This document shows positions 54,819-63,334 of a DNA stretch of 64,000 nucleotides, one piece after another (the first letter of the stretch is position 1; every line of letters starts with the position of its first letter). The notes under the pieces are model-generated. The model did no database searches. It saw only the letters and a program-made list of their open reading frames with translations, and had not been told where the DNA came from. Location: assembly GCF_024199945.1 (NCBI RefSeq), contig NZ_JANADP010000001.1:6510001-6574000 (forward strand), read 5' to 3'. The DNA comes from Bradyrhizobium sp. CCGUVB4N. Its GTDB lineage: Bacteria > Pseudomonadota > Alphaproteobacteria > Rhizobiales > Xanthobacteraceae. Both the position numbers and the translations under genes were made by a program.

Positions 54819-55277
54819 TCAGCGAGGAATGACGGCGGTTGCTTCGATCTCGACGCGTGCCGCTTTCTCAACAAGGCGGACGACCTGGACAAGCGCCATT
54901 GCCGGATAATGCGCGCCGAAGATCGTGCGGTAGATCTTGCCGAGCTCCTTCAGGTTCGTCAGGTATTCGTCCATGTCGACGACATACCAGGTCAGGCGCA
55001 CGAGGTGCTCGGGCCGCGCACCGGCCTCGGCAAGGATTTCCGCGATGTTGCTCAGGGTCTGACGCACCTGCGCGACAAAGCCGTCCGCGAGACGCTCCTC
55101 GGCATCCCAGCCGATCACGCCGCCGGTCACCACGAAGCGCCCTTCGGCAGCCATGCCGTTGGCATAGCCCTTCGGCATCGGCCAGCCGGATGGCTGGAGC
55201 ACCTGTGCCCTCGGGCTGACGTCATCCTCGGCTGCACCGGGCAGCACCGCGAGCTGTGGGCCTTTCGGCGTCGTCAC
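54819..55277 (-). CDS. RidA family (YjgF/YER057c/UK114) protein
   Basis: About 152 residues. The RidA core ARFVVTGGVIGWDAEERLADGFVAQVRQTLSNIAEILAEAG, then VVDMDEYLTNLKELGKIYRTIFG and AMALVQVVRLVEKAARVEIEATAVIPR with the conserved arginine. RidA proteins deaminate reactive imines/enamines; related Rid subfamilies sit in aminoaromatic catabolic operons. The GTG at 55277 has AGGA seven bases upstream; a TTG at 55283 is an alternative. It follows the aryl-CoA ligase by 21 bp on the same strand, which suits removal of an imine formed from an aminobenzoyl intermediate (inference). Confidence 0.9.
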   Translation of the reverse strand: MTTPKGPQLAVLPGAAEDDVSPRAQVLQPSGWPMPKGYANGMAAEGRFVVTGGVIGWDAEERLADGFVAQVRQTLSNIAEILAEAGARPEHLVRLTWYVVDMDEYLTNLKELGKIYRTIFGAHYPAMALVQVVRLVEKAARVEIEATAVIPR

Positions 55278-55298
55278 GGACAAATCCTGATCCTCATC

Positions 55299-56990
55299 TC
55301 ATTCTGCCGCGACGCCCGAGGACGTCGCCGTCGCTTGCGCCAATTGCCGCAAGGCGAAGCGCTTCAATTTTCCGGTCTCGGTTTTCGGCAGCTGGGTCAC
55401 GAACTCGATCGCGCGCGGATATTTATACGGCGCGATCTCGCGTTTGACATGCTCCTGCAACTCGGCTGCGAGCTTTGCATCCGGCGTCACGCCGGGTGCG
55501 GCAATGACATAGGCCTTCACAATCATCCCGCGCGCCTCATCCGGCGCACCGACGACGCCACACTCGGCAACCGACGGATGGGTGAGCAGCGCTGCTTCCA
55601 CATCCGTTCCCGCGATATTGTATCCGGATGACACGATCATGTCGTCGGAGCGCGACTGGTACCAGAAATAACCGTCGCTATCCATCAGATAGGTGTCGCC
55701 GGTGATGTTCCAGCCGTTCTGGACATATTTGCGTTGCCGCTCGTCGGCAAGGTAGCGACAACCAGTCGGCCCGCGCACTGCAAGCTTCCCCATCGTGCCC
55801 GGCGGCAGGTCATTGCCATCATCGTCGACGATCTTCGCCTCATAGCCAGGCACCGGCTTGCCGGTCGCGCCGGGGCGAATTTCGTCCTCCGTCGCGCTGA
55901 TGAAGATGTGCAGCAGCTCAGTCGAGCCAATTCCGTCCATCAGCTTGATGCCGGTGGCCTTGAGCCAAGCGTCGAATGTCGGCTTGGGCAGCGTCTCACC
56001 CGCGGACACGCACTTCCTTAGCGAGGAAATGTCGCGCCCCGGAAGCTTGCCGATCATGGCGCGGTACGCGGTCGGCGCCGTAAAGCAGACCGTGGTCTTG
56101 TACTGCTCGATCGCCGTCAGGATGTCGTCGGGCGTCGTCTTCTCGAGGACGACAAAAGAAGCGCCGATGTGCATCGGGAACAGCACGCCGCCGAAGCCGA
56201 AGGTGAAGGCCAGCGGCGCGGAGCCGACGAAACGGTCTTTCTGCTCGGCCTGCAGGATGTTGCGCGCATAGCCGTCGCACACCGCCAACATGTCCCGATG
56301 GAAATGCATGGTGCCCTTTGGATCGCCGGTGGTCCCCGACGTGAAGGCGATCAGGCAGATATCGTCAGCGGCGGTATCGACCGCGGCGAACTCGGCGCTC
56401 GCATCTGCGATCAGTGCTTCGAGCGAGTCGGGTGCACCGTTGCCCCAATAGACCACGTGCCTGAGATCCGGCGCAGTCAGCTTCGCCTTCTCCATCTCGT
56501 CGGAGAGTTTTCCGTCGCAAAGCGCAATCGTGATCTCCGCCTTCTGGATCGGATAGGATAGCTCCTTGGCGCGCAGCAGCGGCATCGTCGCCACGCAAAT
56601 GCCGCCGGCCTTGATCACCGCAAGATAGGTCGCAACCATCATCGGGCTGTTGGCGGAGCGCAGCATCACGCGGCCGCCGGTGACGAGACCGAGTTTTCCG
56701 ACCAACACATTGGCGATGCGGTTCACGAGCGCCTGCAGCTCGCGATAGGTGTAGCTGACGGCGGGGCTGATGACGCAAGGCTCATCGCCCTGCCCCTGCT
56801 CGACCCAGCGGTCGAGGAAATAGCTGACGCAATTCAATCGCTGCGGATAGCGCAGCTCCGGCCGTGTGAAGATGAACTCCGGCCACAGCTCTGGCGGCGG
56901 CAGATGCTGCCGCGCAAACGTGTCGACGTGGGCAGTCACGGCGTTGCCGTCATGCGAGCCCGAAACTTGAACCTTGGCGGCGTTGGCCAT
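55299..56990 (-). CDS. Aryl-CoA ligase, benzoate/2-aminobenzoate-CoA ligase family
   Basis: 563-residue AMP-forming acyl-CoA synthetase. ATP motif CLIAFTSGTTGDPKGTMHFHRD, DGIGSTELLHIFISA, the hinge YFWYQSRSDDMIVSSGYNIAGTDVE and the catalytic lysine in LPKTETGKLKRFALRQL are present. The opening HLPPPELWPEFIFTRPELRYPQRLN is characteristic of benzoate-CoA ligase family members annotated as 2-aminobenzoate-CoA ligase. It should activate the aromatic acid to its CoA thioester for the monooxygenase fusion encoded at 60887. A TTTTAGGCTTAAAA palindrome is 51 bp upstream. The C-terminal GKLKRF lysine is the type of site acetylated by Pat enzymes. Confidence 0.9.
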   Translation of the reverse strand: MANAAKVQVSGSHDGNAVTAHVDTFARQHLPPPELWPEFIFTRPELRYPQRLNCVSYFLDRWVEQGQGDEPCVISPAVSYTYRELQALVNRIANVLVGKLGLVTGGRVMLRSANSPMMVATYLAVIKAGGICVATMPLLRAKELSYPIQKAEITIALCDGKLSDEMEKAKLTAPDLRHVVYWGNGAPDSLEALIADASAEFAAVDTAADDICLIAFTSGTTGDPKGTMHFHRDMLAVCDGYARNILQAEQKDRFVGSAPLAFTFGFGGVLFPMHIGASFVVLEKTTPDDILTAIEQYKTTVCFTAPTAYRAMIGKLPGRDISSLRKCVSAGETLPKPTFDAWLKATGIKLMDGIGSTELLHIFISATEDEIRPGATGKPVPGYEAKIVDDDGNDLPPGTMGKLAVRGPTGCRYLADERQRKYVQNGWNITGDTYLMDSDGYFWYQSRSDDMIVSSGYNIAGTDVEAALLTHPSVAECGVVGAPDEARGMIVKAYVIAAPGVTPDAKLAAELQEHVKREIAPYKYPRAIEFVTQLPKTETGKLKRFALRQLAQATATSSGVAAE

Positions 56991-57040
56991 CGCACGCTCC
57001 TTTCAGCATGGAAAGCACCCGGCAGCACTCAACGGAAAAC

Positions 57041-57060
57041 ATTTTAGGCTTAAAACAATT
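57041..57060. promoter_or_regulatory. Candidate MarR operator upstream of the aryl-CoA ligase
   Basis: Contains TTTTAGGCTTAAAA, nearly the same as the reverse complement at 63273-63293 and like the variants at 57681 and 57750. It lies 51 bp upstream of the ligase ATG at 56990. Confidence 0.6.
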
Positions 57061-57136
57061 CGGCGCAATAGCGGATTTTGGGCATCCCATGCATTTTCGT
57101 GCGGCAAAAGGGATTGGCGACCGGTCGCCCGCGGAC

Positions 57137-57667
57137 CTAGGGCCGGCGGCGGCCGGCCGATTTCTGCGCCGACGCCTTGGTCTTGGCCAGGAGCCGCATC
57201 AATTCGCGAACGTCCTTCGGCGTCAAATCGGCGAAGAGATCAGCGATCCAGGTCTCGTGTTCCGAGGCCATCCTGCGAAACTCGGCACGACCAAGCTTCG
57301 TGAGGCGGATCACCTGGACGCGGCGGTCGGTCTCCGAGGTCCGGCGATCGAGATGGCCGGATTCGACCAAGCGCTCGACGAGGCCGGTGACGTTGCCGTT
57401 GGACACCATCATGCGCTTGGAGACATCCGACAGCGTCATGCCGTCAGGCGCCTTGTCGAGCTGCGCCATCAGATCGAAACGGGGCAGCGTGACGTCGAAA
57501 CGTTGTCGCAGCCGGCCGCGGACTTCTCCCTCGATCAGGGTCGTGCAGGTGAGCAGGCGCAACCACAGCCGAAGCTCTTCGGCATGGTCCTCCGGCGTTT
57601 CGACGGCCTTGGTCTCGGAATCGAGCATCTCGCTGCAGTCACTCACGGCCGGCATTGGCGCCGGCAC
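57137..57667 (-). CDS. MarR family transcriptional regulator
   Basis: Up to 176 residues (GTG at 57667; ATG at 57655 or 57628 possible). The winged-helix core is LPRFDLMAQLDKAPDGMTLSDVSKRMMVSNGNVTGLVERLVESGHLDRRTSETDRRVQVIRLTKLGRAEF, with the DRR wing typical of MarR. Related MarR proteins control aryl-CoA pathways and are released by the CoA thioester (for example BadR, HcaR, CouR types). It lies between the ligase and the ABC binding-protein gene, with a candidate operator 14 bp and another 83 bp upstream. It is the obvious candidate regulator of this cluster. Confidence 0.9.
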   Translation of the reverse strand: MPAPMPAVSDCSEMLDSETKAVETPEDHAEELRLWLRLLTCTTLIEGEVRGRLRQRFDVTLPRFDLMAQLDKAPDGMTLSDVSKRMMVSNGNVTGLVERLVESGHLDRRTSETDRRVQVIRLTKLGRAEFRRMASEHETWIADLFADLTPKDVRELMRLLAKTKASAQKSAGRRRP

Positions 57668-57680
57668 GGATTCCCAACGT

Positions 57681-57699
57681 TTTGAGCTTCAAATAAATC
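57681..57699. promoter_or_regulatory. Candidate MarR operator adjacent to marR start
   Basis: TTTGAGCTTCAAA (symmetrical TTTGA-GCT-TCAAA) followed by TAAATC. It lies 14 bp upstream of the MarR start codon and would suit autoregulation. Confidence 0.5.
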
Positions 57700-57749
57700 G
57701 ACGCCGGCCGCAAGCCCAAAGCTGCAACAATCGACCGCACATCAATTTC

Positions 57750-57767
57750 TTTAGGCTTCAAATAATT
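57750..57767. promoter_or_regulatory. Candidate MarR operator in the divergent gap
   Basis: TTTAGGCTTCAAATAATT, a variant of the same motif, in the 241-bp gap between marR (57667) and the rightward ABC binding-protein gene (57909). It could act on either promoter. Confidence 0.5.
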
Positions 57768-57908
57768 GGCGCGCGGCTTGCATGCACCGCTTCCGCGCGA
57801 GATGGCGACGCCTTGAGCTCAGCTTGCCGCGGTAGCCATCATCGGCATAAGCTTGGATCGAAGTATGGGGCCTGCAGCGCAGGCCCGATCGCCACGGGGG
57901 GACAGATC

Positions 57909-59084
57909 ATGAAGACGCAAATGACCTTGGCCGCAGCCGCCTTGCTGCTCGGGACCGCGATGAGCCCTGCCCTCGCACAAGAGAAGATCAAGCTGGGCGT
58001 GATCGTGACGCTGTCGGGGCCCGGCGCGGCGCTCGGCCAGCAGGTTCGCGACGGCTTTGCCCTCGCGGTAAAGGATCTCGGTGGCAAGATGGGGGGCCGC
58101 GACATCGAGGTCGTCGTTGTCGACGACGAGCTGAAGCCCGACGCTGCGGTGACGAAGGTCAAAGGCCTACTCGAACGCGACAAGGTCGACTTTGTCGTCG
58201 GGCCGATCTTCTCCAACATCCTCCAGGCCATCCACCGGCCGGTCACGGAATCCAAGGTATTCCTGATCAGCCCCAACGCCGGCCCATCGACCTTTGCCGG
58301 CAAGGACTGCAACCCGTTCTTCTATGTGACGTCCTATCAAAATGACCAGGTGCACGAGATCCTCGGCAAGGTGGCGCAGGATCGCGGCTACAAGCGCATG
58401 TATCTGATGGTGCCGAACTATCAGGCCGGCAAGGACTCGGTCGCCGGTTTCAAGCTCGACTACAAGGGCGAGATCGTCGAAGAATCTTACATGCCGCTCA
58501 ACACGCTGGACTTCCAGCCGGAGCTTTCCAAGATTTCCTCGCAGAAGCCCGATGCGCTGTTCACGTTCATGCCGGGCGGCCTCGGCGTCAACCTCGTCAA
58601 GCAATACAAGCAGGCCGGTCTCGCCGACAACATTCCGGTGCTCTCAGCCTTCACGGTGGATGAATCGACCCTGCCGGCACAGCAGGACGCGGCGGTCGGC
58701 ATGTTCGGCGGCGCGAACTGGGCGCCCAATCTCGACAATCCCCAGAACAAGAAGTTCGTCGCCAGCTACGAGGCCGCCTATAACGGCGTGCCCGGCACCT
58801 ACGCCTTCCAGGCTTATGACGCTGCAATGCTGATCGACAGCGCGGTCAAGGGCGTGAAGGGCGACCTCTCCAACAAGGACGCCGTTGCGGCCGCCCTGAA
58901 GAAGGCGGACTTCACGTCGCTGCGCGGGTCGTTCAAGTTCAACACCAACGGCTATCCGATCCAGGATTTCTACCTGACCAAGGTCGCCAAGCGTCCAGAC
59001 GGAAAATTCCAGACCGAGATCGTCCAGAAGGTTTTCGAGAACTACGGCGACCGCTATGCCAAGGACTGCAAGGCGGCGAACTAA
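57909..59084 (+). CDS. ABC transporter substrate-binding protein, LivJ type
   Basis: 391 residues with a Sec signal peptide (MKTQMTLAAAALLLGTAMSPALAQ). The type I periplasmic binding fold is visible in KIKLGVIVTLSGPGAALGQQVRDGFALAVKDLGGKMGGRDIEVVVVDDELKPD, then FVVGPIFSNILQAIHRPVTESKVFLISPNAGPS. GGGGGGACAGATC lies before the ATG at 57909. Many HAAT-family receptors in such clusters bind aromatic acids instead of branched-chain amino acids; that fits the gene context. No permease or ATPase gene is in this window. Confidence 0.92.
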   Translation: MKTQMTLAAAALLLGTAMSPALAQEKIKLGVIVTLSGPGAALGQQVRDGFALAVKDLGGKMGGRDIEVVVVDDELKPDAAVTKVKGLLERDKVDFVVGPIFSNILQAIHRPVTESKVFLISPNAGPSTFAGKDCNPFFYVTSYQNDQVHEILGKVAQDRGYKRMYLMVPNYQAGKDSVAGFKLDYKGEIVEESYMPLNTLDFQPELSKISSQKPDALFTFMPGGLGVNLVKQYKQAGLADNIPVLSAFTVDESTLPAQQDAAVGMFGGANWAPNLDNPQNKKFVASYEAAYNGVPGTYAFQAYDAAMLIDSAVKGVKGDLSNKDAVAAALKKADFTSLRGSFKFNTNGYPIQDFYLTKVAKRPDGKFQTEIVQKVFENYGDRYAKDCKAAN

Positions 59085-59114
59085 CGCCGCGCGTCGCGTT
59101 AAGGGAGGACTGCA

Positions 59115-59573
59115 ATGAAGAGCGAAATTACCGGCATCACGCGGGCTAACGAGGGGATCCAGGGCATCTCCTGGAACATCCTCGGCCAGACCTATGTGCC
59201 GAAGAGCAACACCGAGAACAGCTTCTCCTGGCACGCCACACTGCCGCCGGGCACGTTCGTGCCGCCGCACATTCATCCCGACCAGGACGAATATCTCTAC
59301 ATGCTGGAGGGCAAGCTCGACTTCGTGCTCGGCAATTCGGAGGCGCAGGCGACGCCCGGCGATCTGATCCGCCTCGGCATGGGCGTGCCGCACGGCATCT
59401 TCAACAAATCGGACCAGACCGCAAAAGTGCTGTTCTGGGTGTCGCCGACCAAAAAGCTGTTCGACCTGTTCTGGGGCCTTCACAACATGAAGGAGCAGAA
59501 GCCCGAGGATGTTGTGGCGATGGCCGCCGAGTTCAACATCCACTTCCTGCCGCCGCCGCCGGGCGCCGGCTAA
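59115..59573 (+). CDS. Cupin domain protein
   Basis: 152 residues. Cupin motif 1 GTFVPPHIHPDQDEYLYMLEGKLDF (His, His, Glu metal ligands) and motif 2 PGDLIRLGMGVPHGIFN are complete. AAGGGAGG lies eight bases before the ATG, 30 bp after the ABC binding-protein gene. Single-cupin proteins in aromatic clusters can be dioxygenases or isomerases; no specific activity can be assigned. Confidence 0.88.
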   Translation: MKSEITGITRANEGIQGISWNILGQTYVPKSNTENSFSWHATLPPGTFVPPHIHPDQDEYLYMLEGKLDFVLGNSEAQATPGDLIRLGMGVPHGIFNKSDQTAKVLFWVSPTKKLFDLFWGLHNMKEQKPEDVVAMAAEFNIHFLPPPPGAG

Positions 59574-59582
59574 GGGCTCACG

Positions 59583-60833
59583 TCAGGCGCGCACCGCCGC
59601 GAGGCCGGGTACCGCGGCAAAGCCGGCTTTTGTGGCATAACCACGCACGATCGCCTCGCGCTGGGAGTAGCTCAGCACGTTGTCGACATTGTCAAAGCCG
59701 TCGGGCGCCAACTGCTCGACGGCGTCGATGACGCCCTCGGGCCCGCCGCGCCGGTTGGAGCGGACGATATCCGCCGTCATCGGCAGGCGCTTCTTCTCAT
59801 ATTCCATCAGGGCCTGACGCGGATGCTCGGCGCGTACCAGCGCGTCCGCAAGGCAGCGCGCATCGAGGATCGCCTGCGAGGCGCCGTTGGAGCCGACCGG
59901 ATACATGGGATGCGCGGCATCGCCGAGCAGGGTGACGCGTCCGGACGACCAATAGGGCAACGGATCGCGGTCGCAGGTCGGATATTCATAAAACTCCGGC
60001 GTCGCCGAAATCAGGCTCTTCACGTCGATATAGGGCACCGAGAAGCGCGCGACATGCGGCATCACCTCCTCGCGCCGGCCCGGCCGTGACCAGTCTTCCT
60101 TCCGCGGCGGCGGCGCATTGCCCTCGCCCACTTTCACGAGCACCGCCCAGTTGGTAAGACGGCTCGCCGGGCTCGATCCCTCCGCGATCGGATAAATCAC
60201 CACCTTGGCGTTGAGGCCACCGGCAACGATCATCGATTTTCCGGTGAGGAACAGCGGCCAGTCACGCGCACCGCGCCACAGCATCAGGCCGTTCCAACAC
60301 GGCGGCCCTTCGTTCGGGAACAGCGTGTCGCGTACGCGTGAGTGGATGCCGTCGGCGCCGATCAAAATATCGCCGCGCGCGGTGTGGATATGCGAGCCGG
60401 CACGATCGAAGAAATAGGCCGTGACGCCGCCCTCGTCCTGCGTGAACGCACCGAGCCGGCAGCCGGTGTGGATCGCCTCCGCTCCGAGCCGCTCCTCGAC
60501 GGCGCGATGGATGACACCCTGAAGGCGGCCGCGGTGGATCGAGAACTGCGGCACGTCGTGACCCGCATCGACGCCGCGGGCTTCGCGCCAGACCTCCTGG
60601 CCATGGCGGTTGAGGTAATAGAGCTGGTCGGTGCGGATCGCGACGTCGTCGAGCTTTTGCAGCAGGCCGAGACTGGCAAGCTCACGCATGGCGTGGGGCA
60701 GCGTATTGATACCGACGCCGAGTTCGCGGATCGTATCCGATTGCTCGAAAATCTCGCAGCCGATGCCGCGGGCCCGCAGCATCAAAGCCGTGGTGAGACC
60801 ACCGATACCGCCGCCGACGATAATCGCCTTCAT
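59583..60833 (-). CDS. FAD-dependent aromatic monooxygenase (group A flavoprotein)
   Basis: 416 residues. N-terminal dinucleotide fold MKAIIVGGGIGGLTTALMLRARGIGCEIFEQS, DG motif GDILIGADGIHSRVRDTLF, and GD motif GRVTLLGDAAHPMYPVGSNGASQAILDA. The 'VGSNGASQAI' segment is typical of the salicylate-hydroxylase / UbiH-like sub-branch annotated as flavin-dependent oxidoreductases. The ATG at 60833 follows GGAG; a GTG five codons earlier is less likely. Lies 54 bp downstream of the monooxygenase fusion gene on the same strand. Likely hydroxylates an aromatic ring; substrate not defined by sequence. Confidence 0.9.
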   Translation of the reverse strand: MKAIIVGGGIGGLTTALMLRARGIGCEIFEQSDTIRELGVGINTLPHAMRELASLGLLQKLDDVAIRTDQLYYLNRHGQEVWREARGVDAGHDVPQFSIHRGRLQGVIHRAVEERLGAEAIHTGCRLGAFTQDEGGVTAYFFDRAGSHIHTARGDILIGADGIHSRVRDTLFPNEGPPCWNGLMLWRGARDWPLFLTGKSMIVAGGLNAKVVIYPIAEGSSPASRLTNWAVLVKVGEGNAPPPRKEDWSRPGRREEVMPHVARFSVPYIDVKSLISATPEFYEYPTCDRDPLPYWSSGRVTLLGDAAHPMYPVGSNGASQAILDARCLADALVRAEHPRQALMEYEKKRLPMTADIVRSNRRGGPEGVIDAVEQLAPDGFDNVDNVLSYSQREAIVRGYATKAGFAAVPGLAAVRA

Positions 60834-60886
60834 CGCCCTTAACTCCACTCAATACACAGGCAACGGGGTTAACGTCGCACGAGCGG

Positions 60887-63238
60887 TCACTCCGCCGCAA
60901 GCGGCTTTGTCGCCTCCGCCTTGAGCTCAGCGCGGGTCTTGGGCTTAGCCTTAATTCTCAGCTCCTCGAGATCCTGCCGATCGCGCACGCTGTTGCGGAA
61001 AATCTGGTCCTTCCCGGGCAGATATTGCGGCGGGCAGAATGCGTCGTTTGCGCCATACCAGGCCGCCGCCTTCATGGTGAAGAAAGGATCAACCAGGTGC
61101 GGCCGCCCGAGCGCGACGAGGTCGGCCCGACCAGCTGCCAAGATGGTATTGGCCTGGTCTGCGGTCGTGATGTTTCCGACGCACATGGTTGCCACGCGCG
61201 CCTCGTTGCGGACCTGGTCGGAGAATGGCGTCTGGAACATGCGGCCATAGATCGGCTGTGCATCGCGCACGGTTTGCCCGGTCGAGACATCGACGAGATC
61301 GACACCGGCCTCGGCAAAGGCGCGCGCGACGGCCACCGCATCATCGCCGGTAATGCCGCCGTCGGCCCAGTCGGTCGCAGAAATACGCACCGACATCGGC
61401 TTGTGCCTCGGCCACACTGCCCGTAGTGCCTCAAATATCTCGAGCGGGAAGCGCAGCCGATTTTCAAGCGAACCGCCATACGCGTCAGTGCGGGTGTTCG
61501 TCAGCGGTGAAATGAAGCTGGCAAGAAGATAGCCGTGGGCGCAGTGCAGCTCCAGCATATCGAAGCCGCAGCGCTCACCACGCTTCGCCGCGGCGACAAA
61601 AGAGCCCTTCACCGCATTCATGCCGGCGCGGTCGAGCTCGCGGGGCACTTGGCTGTCTGGAAAATAGGGTAGCGGCGACGCCGAGACGACATCCCAGCCG
61701 CCTTCGTCCAGCGGACGGTCGATGCCATCCCACATCAGCTTGGTCGCACCCTTGCGGCCGGAATGGCCGACTTGCAGGCAGATTTTTGCGGCGGAGTTGC
61801 CGTGGACGAAATCGACGATGCGCCGCCACGCCGCCTCCTGCTCGTCATTCCACAATCCGGCGCAGCCGGGTGTGATCCGGGCGTCGCGGCTGACACAGGT
61901 CATCTCGGTGAAGATCAGGCCGGCGCCACCGATGGCGCGCGAGCCGTAATGTACGAGGTGGAACTCACCGGGAACACCTTCCTTCGCCGAATACATGCAC
62001 ATCGGCGACATCACGGCGCGGTTGGCGATCTCCATCTCGCGCAAGCGGAACGGCTGGAACAGCGGCACCATCGGCTTGTCGGTGTTGACCTCGAACCCAT
62101 TGCCGCGCACTTGCCTGGCGAAGGACTTCTCGACCTCGGCGACGAAATCCGGCGCGCGAAGCTTCAGATTGTCGTAGGTAATCGCCTTCGAGCGCGTCAT
62201 CACGCCAAAGGCGAACTGCACGGGATCGAAATCCCAGAAGCGGTCGACATGCTCGAACCAGACCAGCGAGACGTCGGCCGCGTGCTGGGTCTTCTCAACC
62301 TCTTCGCGGCGACCATGCTCATAGACGTCCAGCGCAGCTTTGATGTCGGGCGCCTTCGCCATCGCTTCGGCCAACGCGATCGCATCTTCCATCGCGAGCT
62401 TGGTGCCGGAGCCGATCGAGAAGTGCGCGCTGGCCTTGGCGTCGCCGAGCAGCACCATGTTGTCCTTGACCCAGCGCTTGCTGCGGATCATCGGGAAATT
62501 TCGCCACATCGAGCGGTTGGTGAGCAGCTTGTGCTCGCCCAGGAACCAGCCAAAGATCTCGGCCATGCGCGTGGCGGATTGGCTCTCGTTCAGCCCCGTC
62601 AGTCCCGCGCGCTCGAACGTCTCCGGATCGGTCTCGAAGATCCAGGTCGAGTGGCCCGCTTCATATTGGTAAGCGTGGGCGATGAACGGTCCCCACTCCG
62701 TCTCCTGGAAGATGAAGGTGAAGGCATCGAGCGGCCTGGTCGAGCCCATCCAGGCAAATTTGTTGGTGCGGAGGTCAACCTCCGGCTCGAAGTGCCCGAC
62801 ATGCTTCTCGCGGAATCGGCTATTGATGCCGTCGGCGAGCAAGACGAGATCGGCATCGGCAAAGCGCGACTCGTCCTCGACATCGACTTCGAAATTCAGG
62901 CTGACACCGAGCTCTCGCGCGCGCTCCTGCAGGATCAGCAACAATTTCTGCCGCGAGCAGCCGCAAAAGCCGTTGCCCCCGACCCGATGCACGGTGCCGC
63001 GAAAATGCACGGCGATATCATCCCAATAGGCGAACTCCTGGGTGATGCGACGATAGCTTGGAAGGTCGTGCTTTTCGAAATTGTCGAGCGTGGCATCCGA
63101 GAACACCACGCCGAAGCCGAACGTATCGTCGGCGCGGTTGCGCTCATAGACAGCGATGTCGGCGCCAGGGCGCTGTTTCTTGAGCAGGATCGCTGCGTAG
63201 AGACCCGCGGGTCCACCACCGATGATCGCGACTTTCAT
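60887..63238 (-). CDS. 2-aminobenzoyl-CoA monooxygenase/reductase-like (salicylyl-CoA 5-hydroxylase-like) fusion
   Basis: 783 residues. Residues 1-390 form a flavin monooxygenase (MKVAIIGGGPAGLYAAILLKK, RVGGNGFCGCSRQKLLLIL, DNMVLLGDAKASAHFSIGSGTKLAMEDAI). Residues about 410-770 form an old yellow enzyme-like FMN oxidoreductase (PLFQPFRLREMEIANRAVMSPMCMYSA, ELHCAHGYLLASFISPLTNTRTDAYGGSLENR, RADLVALGRPHLVDPFF). This fusion is known for 2-aminobenzoyl-CoA monooxygenase/reductase of Azoarcus evansii and for salicylyl-CoA 5-hydroxylase. It acts on the CoA thioester made by the ligase at 55299. A TTTTAAGCCTAAAA palindrome lies 35-55 bp upstream. Ribosome binding site GCGAGG before ATG 63238. Confidence 0.93.
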   Translation of the reverse strand: MKVAIIGGGPAGLYAAILLKKQRPGADIAVYERNRADDTFGFGVVFSDATLDNFEKHDLPSYRRITQEFAYWDDIAVHFRGTVHRVGGNGFCGCSRQKLLLILQERARELGVSLNFEVDVEDESRFADADLVLLADGINSRFREKHVGHFEPEVDLRTNKFAWMGSTRPLDAFTFIFQETEWGPFIAHAYQYEAGHSTWIFETDPETFERAGLTGLNESQSATRMAEIFGWFLGEHKLLTNRSMWRNFPMIRSKRWVKDNMVLLGDAKASAHFSIGSGTKLAMEDAIALAEAMAKAPDIKAALDVYEHGRREEVEKTQHAADVSLVWFEHVDRFWDFDPVQFAFGVMTRSKAITYDNLKLRAPDFVAEVEKSFARQVRGNGFEVNTDKPMVPLFQPFRLREMEIANRAVMSPMCMYSAKEGVPGEFHLVHYGSRAIGGAGLIFTEMTCVSRDARITPGCAGLWNDEQEAAWRRIVDFVHGNSAAKICLQVGHSGRKGATKLMWDGIDRPLDEGGWDVVSASPLPYFPDSQVPRELDRAGMNAVKGSFVAAAKRGERCGFDMLELHCAHGYLLASFISPLTNTRTDAYGGSLENRLRFPLEIFEALRAVWPRHKPMSVRISATDWADGGITGDDAVAVARAFAEAGVDLVDVSTGQTVRDAQPIYGRMFQTPFSDQVRNEARVATMCVGNITTADQANTILAAGRADLVALGRPHLVDPFFTMKAAAWYGANDAFCPPQYLPGKDQIFRNSVRDRQDLEELRIKAKPKTRAELKAEATKPLAAE

Positions 63239-63272
63239 GGGAGCCTCGCCAATTCACCCGGCCATGAAAACT

Positions 63273-63293
63273 ATTTTAAGCCTAAAATAATTT
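63273..63293. promoter_or_regulatory. Candidate MarR operator upstream of the monooxygenase fusion
   Basis: ATTTTAAGCCTAAAATAATTT; its complement reads TTTTAGGCTTAAAAT, matching 57041-57060. Located 35 bp upstream of the ATG at 63238. Confidence 0.6.
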
Positions 63294-63334
63294 CTGGCAA
63301 GTCCCCATTCCAGGCCTTCGCAGGAAAAGGCTGG

